Counted from the first letter of the stretch, positions 7,987 through 17,839 are shown. The stretch: DNA of 64,000 bases from Gloeocapsa sp. PCC 7428 (GCF_000317555.1 NC_019745.1:2666001-2730000); one strand, 5' to 3'. Notes: generated by a model not told the origin, from the sequence alone. Program-made: numbers and translations.

Positions 7987-8685
7987 TTAACCAACTTGTG
8001 GTAGAAACTCATACAACAAGATATCTACGGCTTCTTGCAAGTTATTAACGATTAAGTCAGGCTCGTACTTTTCCAATTGCGTGCGATCGCGAATACCGCA
8101 CAATACCGCCATAACTTTGACTCCATGCTTTTTAGCAGTCACAATATCAGCTTCGGTATCTCCCACCATCCATGTTTCATAAGCAGGTGGTAACTCAACA
8201 AGTGCGCGCTCCATTAGTAATGGTTTATCATCAACATCGCGCGTCTTAACGTAATCGTTACTTAAGCAATAACACCGATTTTTTGGGAAAAATCGACCGA
8301 GATCGTGCTGTTCAAACGCGAATTCTAGCTCGCGGACGCGCCGCATTGTCATTACTGCCAAATCTATCCCAGCGCGTTGAACTTCTTCTAAAGCGGTGAT
8401 AGCACCAGAAGCAAGGCGATCGTACTCAAAATAAGGCTGAGTATGGACAGTTTCGCGTCGTAACTGCGCGAATTCTTGCGCCTGTAATTCATCTAAACCG
8501 GAAATCATCCCGATTTTCTTCTCTGAAATCCGCGCTCGTTTTAACTTCCAAAATTCGGCTTTAGTAAGTTGTTTTACTTGCTGATCTCGACGTCGCGTCT
8601 TCTCCAAGCAGAGTTTGTAAACTTGATAGTATCTTTCTGATACATCAATAATAGGACCGTCAAAATCGGTAATAAGTCTTAACAT
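7987..8685 (-). CDS. HAD-superfamily hydrolase
   Basis: A 232-residue haloacid-dehalogenase-type phosphatase. Motif I is TDFDGPIID with the nucleophile Asp and the acid/base Asp two residues later. An alpha-helical cap follows, then motif II around AVMTMR (Thr in place of the usual Ser/Thr) and motif IV GDTEADI near residue 175. The product is probably a small-molecule phosphatase of the phosphoglycolate-phosphatase-like class; substrate is not predictable. Transcription converges with the CPP1-like gene. Confidence 0.8.
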   Translation of the reverse strand: MLRLITDFDGPIIDVSERYYQVYKLCLEKTRRRDQQVKQLTKAEFWKLKRARISEKKIGMISGLDELQAQEFAQLRRETVHTQPYFEYDRLASGAITALEEVQRAGIDLAVMTMRRVRELEFAFEQHDLGRFFPKNRCYCLSNDYVKTRDVDDKPLLMERALVELPPAYETWMVGDTEADIVTAKKHGVKVMAVLCGIRDRTQLEKYEPDLIVNNLQEAVDILLYEFLPQVG

Positions 8686-8790
8686 TTAGCAAATAGTGTA
8701 AACTTTATTTACACGTTAGCTAATATTTGGTACAATCGTGTTTTAAATATTTAATCTCTATGTTTAAGATTACTAATCTAACAGCACTTT

Positions 8791-9822
8791 TTACATACTG
8801 CCGCGTTTGATTTGTTCGCGTTCAATTGCTTCAAACAACGCTCGAAAGTTACCTTCACCGAATCCAGGCGCTTGTAGTCGGCGCTCGATTAGCTCAAAGA
8901 AAAAAGTGGGTTCGCCAAAAATTGGTTGCGTAAAAATTTGGAGTAGCAAGGCATCAGGACTAGCATCTTGCCAATCAACCAAAATTTGTTGCTGCGCAAT
9001 TTCCTGAAGTTCCTCCATAGATAAAGGAAGTTTATAGCGTTCTTGAAGCTGAGTGTAATAACTCGGAGGAACCGGAAGAAACGACAGTCCCCACTCGCGA
9101 AATTTTGCCACACTCGGCACAATGTTGGCTGTTTGTAAAGCAATGTGTTGAATTCCAGGGCCGCGATTGACATCCAAAAATTCTTGAATTTGAGAATTAG
9201 CGGAGGCGGGTTCGTTGATGGGTAGTTGCACTTGGCGATCGCGCGACACTAAAACTTGGCTATACAAACCCGATCGCTCAGTTTGAATGTTAAATGACTG
9301 CTTCGTTTGAAAACCCAAAGTGTTTTGGTACCAAGTAACTGCCCGCTCTAAATCGCCTGCGCCTACATTGAGAACAATGTGATCGATACCCGTAAAGCTC
9401 AAAGGCGATCGCAATTTTTCAGTTGGTAAAGAAAGGTCATCGTACCCTGAATGCTCAATCAAAGTATGTGATAGCGATCCCCAACCCGCAATTTTGGCAG
9501 TTCTAATTTTATTGTCGTGTTCAATAGGTTGCAAAACTTTCGCACCGTAGGCGATCGCCCGCTGCAATACAACGTCAAGATCTTCAACATTAAACGATAC
9601 ATCAGCAACACCAGGCGGATGCTGCTGTAAATAGAAGGCGACAGGGCTTTGGGGCGTCAGTGGCGAAGATAGTACAAAACACACGGAGCCACTTTTGACG
9701 ACTTCCGTGCGAGTGTGTTCGCTAACGCCACGCGCGACTGATTGAAAGCCTAAATGTTGAACAAACCAGTTACACGATGCTTGGGCATCTTGTACGTAAA
9801 AATGAACGCGATCGATCCTCAT
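8791..9822 (-). CDS. hppD: 4-hydroxyphenylpyruvate dioxygenase family protein
   Basis: A two-domain vicinal-oxygen-chelate Fe(II) dioxygenase of 343 residues. It converts 4-hydroxyphenylpyruvate to homogentisate, the head group of tocopherol in cyanobacteria. Metal ligands are visible: His in GIDHIVLNV (about residue 155), His in GIQHIALQT (about 228) and Glu in FFFELIERR (about 318). The C-terminal helix region GFGEGNFRALFEAIE is typical of the family. ATG 9822 is preferred, although an upstream TTG at 9831 overlaps its Shine-Dalgarno. The related 4-hydroxymandelate synthase cannot be excluded by eye, but HPPD is far commoner in cyanobacteria. Confidence 0.88.
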   Translation of the reverse strand: MRIDRVHFYVQDAQASCNWFVQHLGFQSVARGVSEHTRTEVVKSGSVCFVLSSPLTPQSPVAFYLQQHPPGVADVSFNVEDLDVVLQRAIAYGAKVLQPIEHDNKIRTAKIAGWGSLSHTLIEHSGYDDLSLPTEKLRSPLSFTGIDHIVLNVGAGDLERAVTWYQNTLGFQTKQSFNIQTERSGLYSQVLVSRDRQVQLPINEPASANSQIQEFLDVNRGPGIQHIALQTANIVPSVAKFREWGLSFLPVPPSYYTQLQERYKLPLSMEELQEIAQQQILVDWQDASPDALLLQIFTQPIFGEPTFFFELIERRLQAPGFGEGNFRALFEAIEREQIKRGSM

Positions 9823-9922
9823 ATCCTCCAAAAATCCAGCACAACAGCTTACCTGTGTGTAAATTTTGCCTAATTTTGCTGGATTTGCAGGTCACTCTTA
9901 AGCAAGAATCCTCCTTCATTGA

Positions 9923-10636
9923 TTAGAAGAACAAATGACTATCGGGCTGAATGTTAATTTCCATTGGGACAGCTTGCGGATCAGCTGACAGTGCGTACAA
10001 AATCGCCTCCGCAGCCGTTTCCGTACTCAGCATTTTTTTGCGATCTAGCTTTAACTGTACGTTATCCCAAAATGGAGAATTTACACCACCAAAGTAGAAT
10101 AACGTGAATTTTACTCCAAATCGCTTTAACTCTTCCGCCATGCACTTGCTAAACCCAACAACGGCATACTTAGAAGCACAATACGCCGCCGCCATCGGCA
10201 TCGAATGCTTGCCTAAAATGCCGACAACATTACAAATATGTCCTGATTTCCGCTCTTGCATTAATTCAGCGGCGGCTTGACTCGTATAAAAGCTCCCTTT
10301 GAGGTTGACATCAAGCATCGCTTCTAAATCAGCCGGTTCCAAGTTTCCATACGGCTTCATCACCCCCGCACCCGCAGCATTGACCAAAGCATCGATTTGA
10401 CCAAACTGCGCAATAGTTTTCTCCATTAAGATATCGACTTGTTGCCAATCTGTAATATCTGTAGGTACCGCTAAAGTTTGCCCCGCACCTGCATCAAGTT
10501 GATTCACTAGCTGCGATAGTTTGTGACTATCTCTTGCTGCTAGTACTAACTGTGCTCCTTGACGCGCCAGTTTATGGCTTAAGGCTGAACCAATACCCCC
10601 AGTCGCACCAACAACGACAACAACTTTATTTTGCAT
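9923..10636 (-). CDS. Short-chain dehydrogenase/reductase
   Basis: A classical SDR of 237 residues. The dinucleotide loop VVGATGGIG is at residues 7-15, the structural motif NAAGAG at about 88, and the catalytic YCASK at about 152, all in order. The C-terminus is short (NIQPDSHLFF). It uses NAD(P)H to reduce or oxidise an unknown substrate. It is transcribed in the same direction as hppD with a 100-bp gap, but a functional link is not established. Confidence 0.85.
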   Translation of the reverse strand: MQNKVVVVVGATGGIGSALSHKLARQGAQLVLAARDSHKLSQLVNQLDAGAGQTLAVPTDITDWQQVDILMEKTIAQFGQIDALVNAAGAGVMKPYGNLEPADLEAMLDVNLKGSFYTSQAAAELMQERKSGHICNVVGILGKHSMPMAAAYCASKYAVVGFSKCMAEELKRFGVKFTLFYFGGVNSPFWDNVQLKLDRKKMLSTETAAEAILYALSADPQAVPMEINIQPDSHLFF

Positions 10637-10913
10637 ACACGCCTTTACATTTCTTTACACCTGTTTTTATCATACTGGCGCAAAACATCGATCTCCAGCG
10701 CAAGTGAAGCATCATACTTCCGCAGTCTAGTCCAAAGAATTAAAATTACGTTACATTTAATTAAGATTGCAATTGGCTTTAACCGCATCTCAGAACTGGG
10801 GATCAGCGGTAAAAAAGTTAAAAATATCACTTAAAAGCTCTATTTTTAAAGGGTACAGCACCCGATAGTAGAAAAGCTGAACTGTTGTATATGCATCAAA
10901 AGGCAACTAACTG

Positions 10914-12794
10914 ATGAAACTTTCTTGGAGAGTACTCTTACTGTGGACATTGCCTGCGCTAGTAATTGGCTTCTTCTTTTGGCAAGGAGCGTTTGCTTCC
11001 GCACCTACAGACATGAGCAAGAACACAGCCAGTACCCGCATGACCTACGGTCGCTTCTTAGATTACCTAGATTCTGGTCGTGTTACGAGTGTAGACCTAT
11101 ATGAAGGTGGTCGCACCGCCATTGTCGAAGCTGTTGACCCAGAATTAGACAACCGCATCCAACGTCTACGGGTAGATTTACCTTATAACGCTCCTGAACT
11201 GATTTCTAAGCTCAGAGATGCCAACATCAGCTTCGATTCGCATCCACTTCGTAATGATGGAGCGATTTGGGGACTACTCGGTAACTTAATCTTCCCCATT
11301 TTGTTAATCGGTGGTTTGTTCTTCTTGTTCCGACGTTCGAGCAATATTCCTGGTGGACCAGGACAAGCAATGAACTTTGGTAAATCCCGCGCCCGATTTC
11401 AGATGGAAGCCAAGACGGGTGTGAAGTTTGATGATGTTGCTGGTATTGAAGAAGCAAAAGAAGAACTTCAAGAAGTTGTCACGTTCCTTAAGCAACCCGA
11501 ACGCTTTACCGCTGTAGGTGCGCGCATTCCCAAAGGCGCATTATTAGTTGGACCTCCAGGAACTGGAAAAACACTTTTGGCAAAAGCGATCGCGGGTGAA
11601 GCCGGAGTTCCATTCTTCAGCATCTCAGGAAGTGAATTCGTCGAAATGTTTGTTGGTGTCGGTGCTTCGCGCGTCCGCGACTTATTCAAAAAAGCCAAAG
11701 ACAACGCGCCATGCTTGATCTTCATCGATGAAATCGACGCGGTAGGAAGACAACGCGGCGCGGGAATCGGCGGTGGTAATGACGAGCGCGAACAAACACT
11801 CAATCAGTTACTTACTGAGATGGACGGCTTTGAAGGCAACACAGGAATCATTATTATCGCCGCGACGAACCGCCCTGATGTTCTTGATGCAGCATTACTG
11901 CGCCCTGGCAGATTTGACCGTCAAGTCATTGTCGATGCTCCCGATGTTAAAGGACGTCAAGAAATTCTCAAAGTCCATGCACGAAATAAAAAGCTTGACC
12001 CGAATGTGTCCTTAGATGCCATTGCACGGCGGACGCCAGGATTTACCGGAGCCGATTTAGCGAACTTGCTCAACGAAGCGGCAATTTTGACCGCACGACG
12101 ACGCAAAGAAGCGATTACATTGTTAGAGATTGATGATGCGATCGACCGCGTTGTCGCGGGAATGGAAGGGACACCACTCGTAGATAGCAAGAGCAAGCGC
12201 TTAATTGCTTACCATGAAATCGGTCACGCTTTAATCGGTACTGTACTTAAAGACCACGACCCCGTACAGAAGGTCACGCTGATTCCGCGCGGACAAGCAC
12301 AAGGACTAACATGGTTTACTCCGAGTGAAGACCAAGGATTAATCTCGCGCGCACAGCTAAAAGCAAGAATCACTGGTGCATTAGGTGGTAGAGCCGCTGA
12401 AGATATTATCTTTGGCGCGGCAGAAATTACCACGGGCGCAGGTGGCGACTTACAGCAAATTAGTGCAATGGCGCGTCAGATGGTCACTCGCTTTGGTATG
12501 TCTGAGCTAGGACCACTGTCGTTAGAAAGCCAAAGTGGAGAAGTCTTTTTAGGTCGTGATTGGATGACTCGCTCCGAATACTCCGAAGCGATCGCCTCAA
12601 GAATCGATGCTCAAGTCCGCACCATTGTGGAAGAGTGTTACGAAAACGCCAAAAAGATCATCCGCGAGAATCGTGTCGTTGTCGATCGCTTAGTCGATCT
12701 ACTCATCGAGAAAGAAACGATCGATGGCGAAGAGTTCCGCCAGATTGTTGCTGAGTATACTGATGTGCCTGACAAGCAATCTGTTACAGCATAG
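10914..12794 (+). CDS. ftsH: ATP-dependent zinc metalloprotease FtsH (FtsH2/Slr0228-like)
   Basis: A membrane-anchored AAA+ protease of 626 residues. It has an N-terminal transmembrane helix (7-24), a lumenal/periplasmic domain, and a second helix (about 120-138, [14 protein letters not shown]). The AAA domain follows, with Walker A GPPGTGKT (about 211), Walker B IFIDEID, and SRH residues [18 protein letters not shown]. The zinc site HEIGH is at about 433. The N-terminal [14 protein letters not shown] and lumenal [16 protein letters not shown] closely match the cyanobacterial FtsH2 class, which degrades damaged D1 in photosystem II repair. Subclass is by recalled similarity. Confidence 0.95.
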   Translation: MKLSWRVLLLWTLPALVIGFFFWQGAFASAPTDMSKNTASTRMTYGRFLDYLDSGRVTSVDLYEGGRTAIVEAVDPELDNRIQRLRVDLPYNAPELISKLRDANISFDSHPLRNDGAIWGLLGNLIFPILLIGGLFFLFRRSSNIPGGPGQAMNFGKSRARFQMEAKTGVKFDDVAGIEEAKEELQEVVTFLKQPERFTAVGARIPKGALLVGPPGTGKTLLAKAIAGEAGVPFFSISGSEFVEMFVGVGASRVRDLFKKAKDNAPCLIFIDEIDAVGRQRGAGIGGGNDEREQTLNQLLTEMDGFEGNTGIIIIAATNRPDVLDAALLRPGRFDRQVIVDAPDVKGRQEILKVHARNKKLDPNVSLDAIARRTPGFTGADLANLLNEAAILTARRRKEAITLLEIDDAIDRVVAGMEGTPLVDSKSKRLIAYHEIGHALIGTVLKDHDPVQKVTLIPRGQAQGLTWFTPSEDQGLISRAQLKARITGALGGRAAEDIIFGAAEITTGAGGDLQQISAMARQMVTRFGMSELGPLSLESQSGEVFLGRDWMTRSEYSEAIASRIDAQVRTIVEECYENAKKIIRENRVVVDRLVDLLIEKETIDGEEFRQIVAEYTDVPDKQSVTA

Positions 12795-12825
12795 TAGGTA
12801 GTTCGCTCACAATTAAATAATCAAC

Positions 12826-12861
12826 AGGGACGACGTTGTTGTATATGTTGTCCCTTTTTTT
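12826..12861 (+). terminator. Rho-independent terminator of ftsH
   Basis: A stem AGGGACGAC / GTTGTCCCT (one G-U pair) is followed directly by a run of seven T, 30 bp after the ftsH stop. The remaining 12862-13271, upstream of sigC, is an AT-rich leader in which I see no gene or clear motif. Confidence 0.8.
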
Positions 12862-13271
12862 GTTTAGTATGCAAAACTCCTATCAACCATGCTTCGCTGC
12901 ACAAGAACTGAGCGCGATCCTCAGGAAATCGACATAGCACAGTTGTAGATTAATTTATCCTTTGACTGAGGTCACAGCTATTTTGCCTGCAATACTTTTA
13001 TAATTCATTGTCTAAAATAGCTACAAATTTGCTAGTTTTACGTATAAATTTGTTCTTTTTTATACTAAATCTAAGGTTATTTGACCACGTTTTCTTGGAT
13101 ATACAAGTTTAAACACATATTACTAGTAACAAAAAGAACACAAAATAACTACTTAAAGATTTAGTTAATGGAACTCTCAAACCTGTTATTCCATCTTAGA
13201 TAGCGGGAACAATAGCAACAGGAAGTAGCTACGCACCCTAATAATCACCTGGAGCGATTGAAACGACCCCT

Positions 13272-14513
13272 ATGCCAGCAACATCTTTTTACGCCTACAC
13301 AGCTTACGAAGAGCAATCCTCTCAAGATTTTCAGCATGAGCCTAATGAAGCTGATCTAATTGAGGGAGATCTAATCGACTTCGATATGGAGTCTAACGAT
13401 GCTGCTAACTCGCAGCCAAACGTTAATCGTCGCACGACCGATTTAGTACGTTTATATCTACAAGAAATTGGTCGAGTGCATCTTTTAGGGCGAGACGAAG
13501 AAGTTTCCGAAGCTCAAAAAGTGCAACGCTACATACGCTTGGTAGAACTGCGCGCAAAAGCAGCAAAAAACGGGGACGAAATTATGGTTCCCTACGAACA
13601 ACTTATGGCGGTTCAAGAGCGCTTAACATCTGAACTAGGACATCGCCCTTCTTTGGAGCGTTGGGCGACTAGCGCTGGCATAGAGGTCGCAGAACTCAAA
13701 CCCTTGCTTATTAAAGGTAAACGGCGTTGGGCTGAAATTACCGGCTTAACTGTACAAGAGTTAGAGCAAATTCAAAGCGAAGGAAACCGCGCCAAAGAAC
13801 ACATGATCAAGGCGAATTTACGCCTAGTTGTGTCAGTTGCGAAAAAGTATCAAAATCGCGGTTTAGAGCTACTCGATCTCGTACAAGAAGGAACGCTTGG
13901 TTTAGAAAGAGCCGTAGATAAGTTTGATCCTACTAAAGGTTATCGATTTAGCACTTATGCGTATTGGTGGATTCGCCAGGGTATTACACGCGCGATCGCT
14001 ACCCAAAGCCGAACAATTCGCCTCCCTGTCCACATAACAGAAAAACTCAATAAAATCAAGAAGGCACAACGTAAAATCTCGCAAGAAAAAGGCCGTACAC
14101 CAACCATTGACGATATTGCTGCGGAGTTAGAAATGACACCACCGCAAGTTAGAGAAGTTCTCTTGCGTGTCCCACGCTCGGTATCTTTAGAAACCAAAGT
14201 AGGTAAGGAGAAAGATACAGAACTTGGAGAACTACTTGAGACGGACAGTATTTCACCAGAAGAAGTCTTAATGCGAGAAGCTCTACAGCGCGATTTACAG
14301 CATTTACTTGCGGATTTAACCGATCGCGAACGTGATGTGATTTTGATGCGCTTTGGCTTAGGAGATGGTCATTCCTACTCGCTAGCTGAGATTGGACGCG
14401 CCTTAGATTTGTCTCGCGAACGCGTACGTCAGATTGAATCTAAAGCTTTACAGAAGTTGCGCCAACCCAAGCGCCGCAACCAAGTCCGTGACTATCTAGA
14501 GACTTTAAGCTAA
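13272..14513 (+). CDS. sigC: RNA polymerase group-2 sigma factor, SigC type
   Basis: A 413-residue sigma-70-family factor. After an acidic N-terminus come region 1.2 (TTDLVRLYLQEIGRVHLL), region 2 (NLRLVVSVAKKY, GLERAVDKFDPTKGYRFSTYAYWWIRQ), region 3 and the region 4 helix-turn-helix (SLAEIGRALDLSRERVRQIE). The extra segment with GDEIMVPYEQLMAVQE between 1.2 and 2 and the N-terminus MPATSFYA fit SigC rather than SigA. SigC acts in carbon/nitrogen and stationary-phase responses in other cyanobacteria (known of the family). The neighbouring furA is also beside sigC in Anabaena, as I recall, supporting the call. Confidence 0.9.
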   Translation: MPATSFYAYTAYEEQSSQDFQHEPNEADLIEGDLIDFDMESNDAANSQPNVNRRTTDLVRLYLQEIGRVHLLGRDEEVSEAQKVQRYIRLVELRAKAAKNGDEIMVPYEQLMAVQERLTSELGHRPSLERWATSAGIEVAELKPLLIKGKRRWAEITGLTVQELEQIQSEGNRAKEHMIKANLRLVVSVAKKYQNRGLELLDLVQEGTLGLERAVDKFDPTKGYRFSTYAYWWIRQGITRAIATQSRTIRLPVHITEKLNKIKKAQRKISQEKGRTPTIDDIAAELEMTPPQVREVLLRVPRSVSLETKVGKEKDTELGELLETDSISPEEVLMREALQRDLQHLLADLTDRERDVILMRFGLGDGHSYSLAEIGRALDLSRERVRQIESKALQKLRQPKRRNQVRDYLETLS

Positions 14514-14526
14514 CGCGTTCCTCGTC

Positions 14527-14586
14527 GGGGCGTTGTTGGGGCGTTGTTGGGGCATTGTTGGGGCATGACATGTCATGCCCCAACAA
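14527..14586. repeat. Tandem 11-mers running into a perfect 32-bp palindrome after sigC
   Basis: Three direct units of GGGGCGTTGTT (the third has A for G) occupy 14527-14559. They run into a perfect palindrome at 14555-14586 with arms TTGTTGGGGCATGACA and its complement. There is no T-run, so it is not a classical terminator, although the cruciform could stop or process the sigC transcript. Confidence 0.8.
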
Positions 14587-14669
14587 ATCTTCTAATTTTA
14601 TAAAGGTCTAGTTGAGTTTAAAGTATTCGCAACTTTCTATTGGAAATCATTTGCAATAGTTCAGTCTTG

Positions 14670-14699
14670 TTGACAATTAGTGCGAATCTTTCTTATAAT
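14670..14699 (+). promoter_or_regulatory. Sigma-70-type promoter of furA
   Basis: An exact TTGACA (14670-14675) and an exact TATAAT (14694-14699) are separated by 18 bp. Transcription would start near 14706, 27 bp before the furA ATG. The AT-rich stretch around the -10 box (TAATTATCAATAA) could host FurA itself, as FurA is autoregulated in Anabaena; no clean Fur box is visible. Confidence 0.8.
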
Positions 14700-14732
14700 T
14701 ATCAATAAATATGCTTTGTTGAGAAGGTTGCC

Positions 14733-15188
14733 ATGACTGTTTACACAGCTACCTCGCTCAAGGCGGAACTCAACGATCGTGGTTGGCGTTTAACTCCCCA
14801 GCGAGAAATTATTCTACACGTTTTTCAAGAGCTTCCCAAGGGCGAACATCTCAGTGCTGAAGATTTGTATCATCACTTAGATGCTCAAGGAGAAGGTATT
14901 AGTTTATCTACAATCTATCGGACGCTAAAACTAATGGCGCGGATGGGCATCCTCCGGGAATTAGAATTAGGCGAAGGACACAAGCACTATGAGCTAAACC
15001 AGCCATACCCCTATCACCATCATCACCTAATTTGCGTTCGTTGCAACAAAACAATCGAGTTTAAGAACGATTCCATTTTAAAAATTGGGACAAAAACCGC
15101 TCAGAAGGAAGGATATCACCTACTAGACTGTCAATTGACAATTCATGCGGTATGTCCTTCTTGTCAGAGGGCTTTGTTACCTTTGTAA
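14733..15188 (+). CDS. furA: Ferric uptake regulator FurA
   Basis: A 151-residue Fur-family repressor. The winged-helix N-terminus has LTPQREIILHVF and the recognition helix SLSTIYRTLKLM. The metal-binding linker has HKHYELNQPYPYHHHHL. Two CxxC pairs are visible (CVRC and CPSC), as in cyanobacterial FurA. Family knowledge: it senses Fe2+ (and haem in Anabaena) and represses iron-uptake genes. The siderophore genes at 39-47 kb in this window are plausible targets (inference). It has its own consensus promoter at 14670-14699 and a GAGAAGG ribosome-binding site. Confidence 0.96.
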   Translation: MTVYTATSLKAELNDRGWRLTPQREIILHVFQELPKGEHLSAEDLYHHLDAQGEGISLSTIYRTLKLMARMGILRELELGEGHKHYELNQPYPYHHHHLICVRCNKTIEFKNDSILKIGTKTAQKEGYHLLDCQLTIHAVCPSCQRALLPL

Positions 15189-15239
15189 ATTCGTAAAGTG
15201 AACAAGAAGAAACACTTTGCTCAAATACTTGCCAACTCA

Positions 15240-15713
15240 CTATTCTTCAATTCTTTCTACGTTACCTGCTTTAACCCAACCTTCTTGTTCGCTATTTTCT
15301 AAGCGGATTCTTTGCCAACTGTTATCAGAACTTGTTTCTAAAACGGTAATCTCTTCGTTATAACCTACTCCAGCAATGCGTTCCGCGTCGGCATTGGGTT
15401 CCGAGCGTACGCTCAAACCTTGCGCCCAAGTCACTCGCGCCCTGTATGTTCCTGGGGCTAGTGTTGCGGAAGAGTCTTGGCTTGTATTTGTCGTGGTATT
15501 CGACTGAGTATTCGAGGACGTTGTAGCTGTAGGCGCCGTAGGAGAAGAGCCTCGTGCTTTTACTTCTGCGGTATCATTGGCAAAAATTGGTTTAGGTGGA
15601 GGTGTTGTTACTCGATGCAGAAAGTACAAAGCTGCTGCTACGCCACCACTAATCAAAATAAGTGCAGCTAAACTGATACCGAGTAAAAATTTACTGACAT
15701 TCTTCCAGCGCAT
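15240..15713 (-). CDS. Membrane-anchored SH3-domain protein
   Basis: A 157-residue protein. Residues about 8-32 form a transmembrane anchor (FLLGISLAALILISGGVAAALYF). A low-complexity Thr/Ser/Asn linker follows, and the C-terminal bacterial SH3 domain has YRARVTWAQGLSVRSEPNADAER and QEGWVKAGNVE. SH3b domains usually bind peptidoglycan or peptides outside the membrane. ATG 15713 has a GGGGTG element just upstream; GTG 15722 is the alternative. Confidence 0.75.
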   Translation of the reverse strand: MRWKNVSKFLLGISLAALILISGGVAAALYFLHRVTTPPPKPIFANDTAEVKARGSSPTAPTATTSSNTQSNTTTNTSQDSSATLAPGTYRARVTWAQGLSVRSEPNADAERIAGVGYNEEITVLETSSDNSWQRIRLENSEQEGWVKAGNVERIEE

Positions 15714-15763
15714 TACAATCACCCCGTCTAAACCTTTAAATTAGATTTTACGCTTGCGTACGA

Positions 15764-16495
15764 CTAACGAACATCTTCATAAAACTGCTTTAAATAAGCT
15801 GCGGAAACACCAAAGCCCCACAAAAAACCAATATAAACATAAATTGCTGTTGCCTTGAGCGAACCCCAACGCGCTACTCGTCTATCTGAACTTTGAACAA
15901 CACGATTTACTTGACGCAATCGCCCACAGCGCACAAGTTTCAAGCATAAATCAGCTTCTTCTAAAATAGGAAGTTCGCTATCAAAACCGCCACAAGTCCA
16001 AAAATCAGCGCGACGACAAAACATAACCTGATCGCCAAAAAGTAACCGCAGTCCTTTAAAAAAAAGATGCGGTCGAAAGACTAGAGGAGCGTAGTAAGTT
16101 TTGAGATAGTTATGTAAGGAAATTCCCCAACGTGTTGTATGTTCTCCTACCATCAAAGAAATAAAACCACCGCCAGCAATACTCTGATCTTTTAGAGTTT
16201 GCTCAATCACGGCGATCGCATCATCAGGCAATAAAGTATCAGCGTGTAAAAAACACAAGATTTCCCCTGTCGCTGCGGCTGCACCTTGATTCATTTGCAG
16301 CGATCGCCCCCGCCCCTGCGAAAAAATCACTTTTACGCCAGCTTGTTGCGCAATGGTAATTGTTTGATCTTCGCTTCCACCATCAACAACGAACACTTCC
16401 TGCGCCGGAGGTTCTAACAGCCTAAGGTTGCGTAAGGTACGTTCTAAACAACTTCCTTCATTCAAAGTAGGTATGATGATTGAGACACCAGGCAT
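15764..16495 (-). CDS. Family-2 glycosyltransferase (TIGR04283-like)
   Basis: A 243-residue GT-A fold enzyme. The N-terminus VSIIIPTLNEGSCL, the VVDGGSEDQT nucleotide-binding strand, and the metal-binding HADTLLP (in place of DxD) are all in order. A hydrophobic C-terminal helix (YVYIGFLWGFGVSAAYL) suggests membrane association. The GRGRSLQMNQGA and FCRRADFWTCGGFD segments match the TIGR04283 group, some members of which are annotated in arsenosugar synthesis. No arsenic gene is adjacent, so the substrate is open. Confidence 0.8.
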   Translation of the reverse strand: MPGVSIIIPTLNEGSCLERTLRNLRLLEPPAQEVFVVDGGSEDQTITIAQQAGVKVIFSQGRGRSLQMNQGAAAATGEILCFLHADTLLPDDAIAVIEQTLKDQSIAGGGFISLMVGEHTTRWGISLHNYLKTYYAPLVFRPHLFFKGLRLLFGDQVMFCRRADFWTCGGFDSELPILEEADLCLKLVRCGRLRQVNRVVQSSDRRVARWGSLKATAIYVYIGFLWGFGVSAAYLKQFYEDVR

Positions 16496-16540
16496 CGTAG
16501 TTGTCAGGCTCAGACAAGGCTTAAGTGTAATTATTGATCG

Positions 16541-16855
16541 CTAAACGCGGAACTGCTCTACGGATTGTCTGTAGTCAATCGGCAATACAGTCTCGACATT
16601 TTCGTGAGGACGAGCAATAACATGATAGGAAAGTAATAACTCTTCTTCAGTGTTAACTTGCCTAACCGAATCAACTCCCGCCGAAACCGAGGTTTGTACT
16701 TCCGCAACATCCCCTCTGACAATAATCGTATATCGAGCACTGCTAACTTTTTCATAACCAACTAAGGTTACACGAGCAGCTTTCACCATGGCATCTGCTA
16801 CTGCTAAAGCAGGGGGAAGTCCCTTAACTTCAACCATACCAACTGCTGCTGGCAT
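16541..16855 (-). CDS. ccmK: Carboxysome shell protein CcmK (BMC-H), satellite locus
   Basis: A 104-residue single BMC domain, forming hexagonal tiles of the carboxysome shell. The sequence [20 protein letters not shown], the pore-loop region EKVSSARY and [12 protein letters not shown] are diagnostic. The pore segment differs from CcmK1/2 (KIGSGR) and is closer to the CcmK4 type (SAR). ATG 16855 (MPAAVGMVE) is chosen because AGGAG precedes it; the longer reading to 16915 has unrelated residues. It stands alone with no other ccm gene in view, like satellite ccmK3/4/5/6 loci of other cyanobacteria. The exact class needs a tree. Confidence 0.92.
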   Translation of the reverse strand: MPAAVGMVEVKGLPPALAVADAMVKAARVTLVGYEKVSSARYTIIVRGDVAEVQTSVSAGVDSVRQVNTEEELLLSYHVIARPHENVETVLPIDYRQSVEQFRV

Positions 16856-17158
16856 TTTTTGTCTCCTAAACTGCGCGAACCAACGACACTCATTGTAAGC
16901 AGCAACTTGCACCATAAAGCGATCGCTGCTACTTAATACACTGCCAGCATACCGAAATTAAGCTAGAGCGCTTCTAGCGTAACTGTTTTAGGTCTTGTAG
17001 TAAAGAGTACAAATTGCTTTTGTGAAAATTCTTGCTTATTTTTAGTATTTGATTGCAGCAAGTACGTCGAATTAATTTCTTAGGGATTGCTTCATCAAGC
17101 AACTGTCAACTTACAGCAAACTAACAACTTGAATTTAAAAAATCTCTAACTAAAGTCA

Positions 17159-17539
17159 CTAAATTGATAATATCTGTACGATAGATTCAACAGGATAGCC
17201 AACTGCTTTCCAAGCCGCAACACCACCGCGTATTTGTGAGACATTGTGGTATCCCACGGCGCGCAACTTATCCGCTGCTAGTGCAGTTTCCTCGTCAGTT
17301 TCGCCGTAGATATAAATATCGCGTGTGAGTTCTAGAGTAGATAAAGTCCGGTCTGTCAACTCTGCGAGTGGTATGGGAATGGCTCCTAAAATGTGACTAT
17401 AGTTATACTCATTGCGATCGCGCACGTCGATAATTGTTAATGCTGGATCTCCCCAATCTAACCTTGTTTTCAAGTCATAAACAAGTGATTGAGCTTTTAA
17501 GGGTGGTGGCATGGGAATAATTCCCAAAAATTTGTGCAT
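17159..17539 (-). CDS. Rhodanese-fold protein without catalytic cysteine
   Basis: A 126-residue single rhodanese domain: IIDVRDRNEYNYSHILGAIPIPL is the CH2A-like element and IRGGVAAWKAVGYPVE the C-terminal signature. The active-site loop, normally a Cys followed by a small loop, reads YIYGETDEETA and has no Cys. It is therefore unlikely to transfer sulfur and may be a binding or regulatory module (inference). An internal ATG at 17512 (MPPPLKAQ) is an alternative start. Confidence 0.82.
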   Translation of the reverse strand: MHKFLGIIPMPPPLKAQSLVYDLKTRLDWGDPALTIIDVRDRNEYNYSHILGAIPIPLAELTDRTLSTLELTRDIYIYGETDEETALAADKLRAVGYHNVSQIRGGVAAWKAVGYPVESIVQILSI

Positions 17540-17839
17540 AGATTTGTCACTTTTGATCCCTTCTCTTGCAATCTAACAACTATTTTTACAATTCGCAATG
17601 TTTTGTATAAATCTGTTTAATGGCATATATAAAAAATGCAAAAATTTGCATCATTCTTTGGTACGAATTCTCAAAAAAATATTTTTGAAGCGAGTGATTT
17701 CGCAAATGGTAATTAAGATGACGTAATTCCTTAAATATGTATAGCAAGACGCGTTCAGGTTAGGACAAGTATATTGAGTAAATCTATTGCGCGCTCAAGC
17801 TTTTAAAGAAGCTAATCGCCATAACATTTCTAACAGAAA

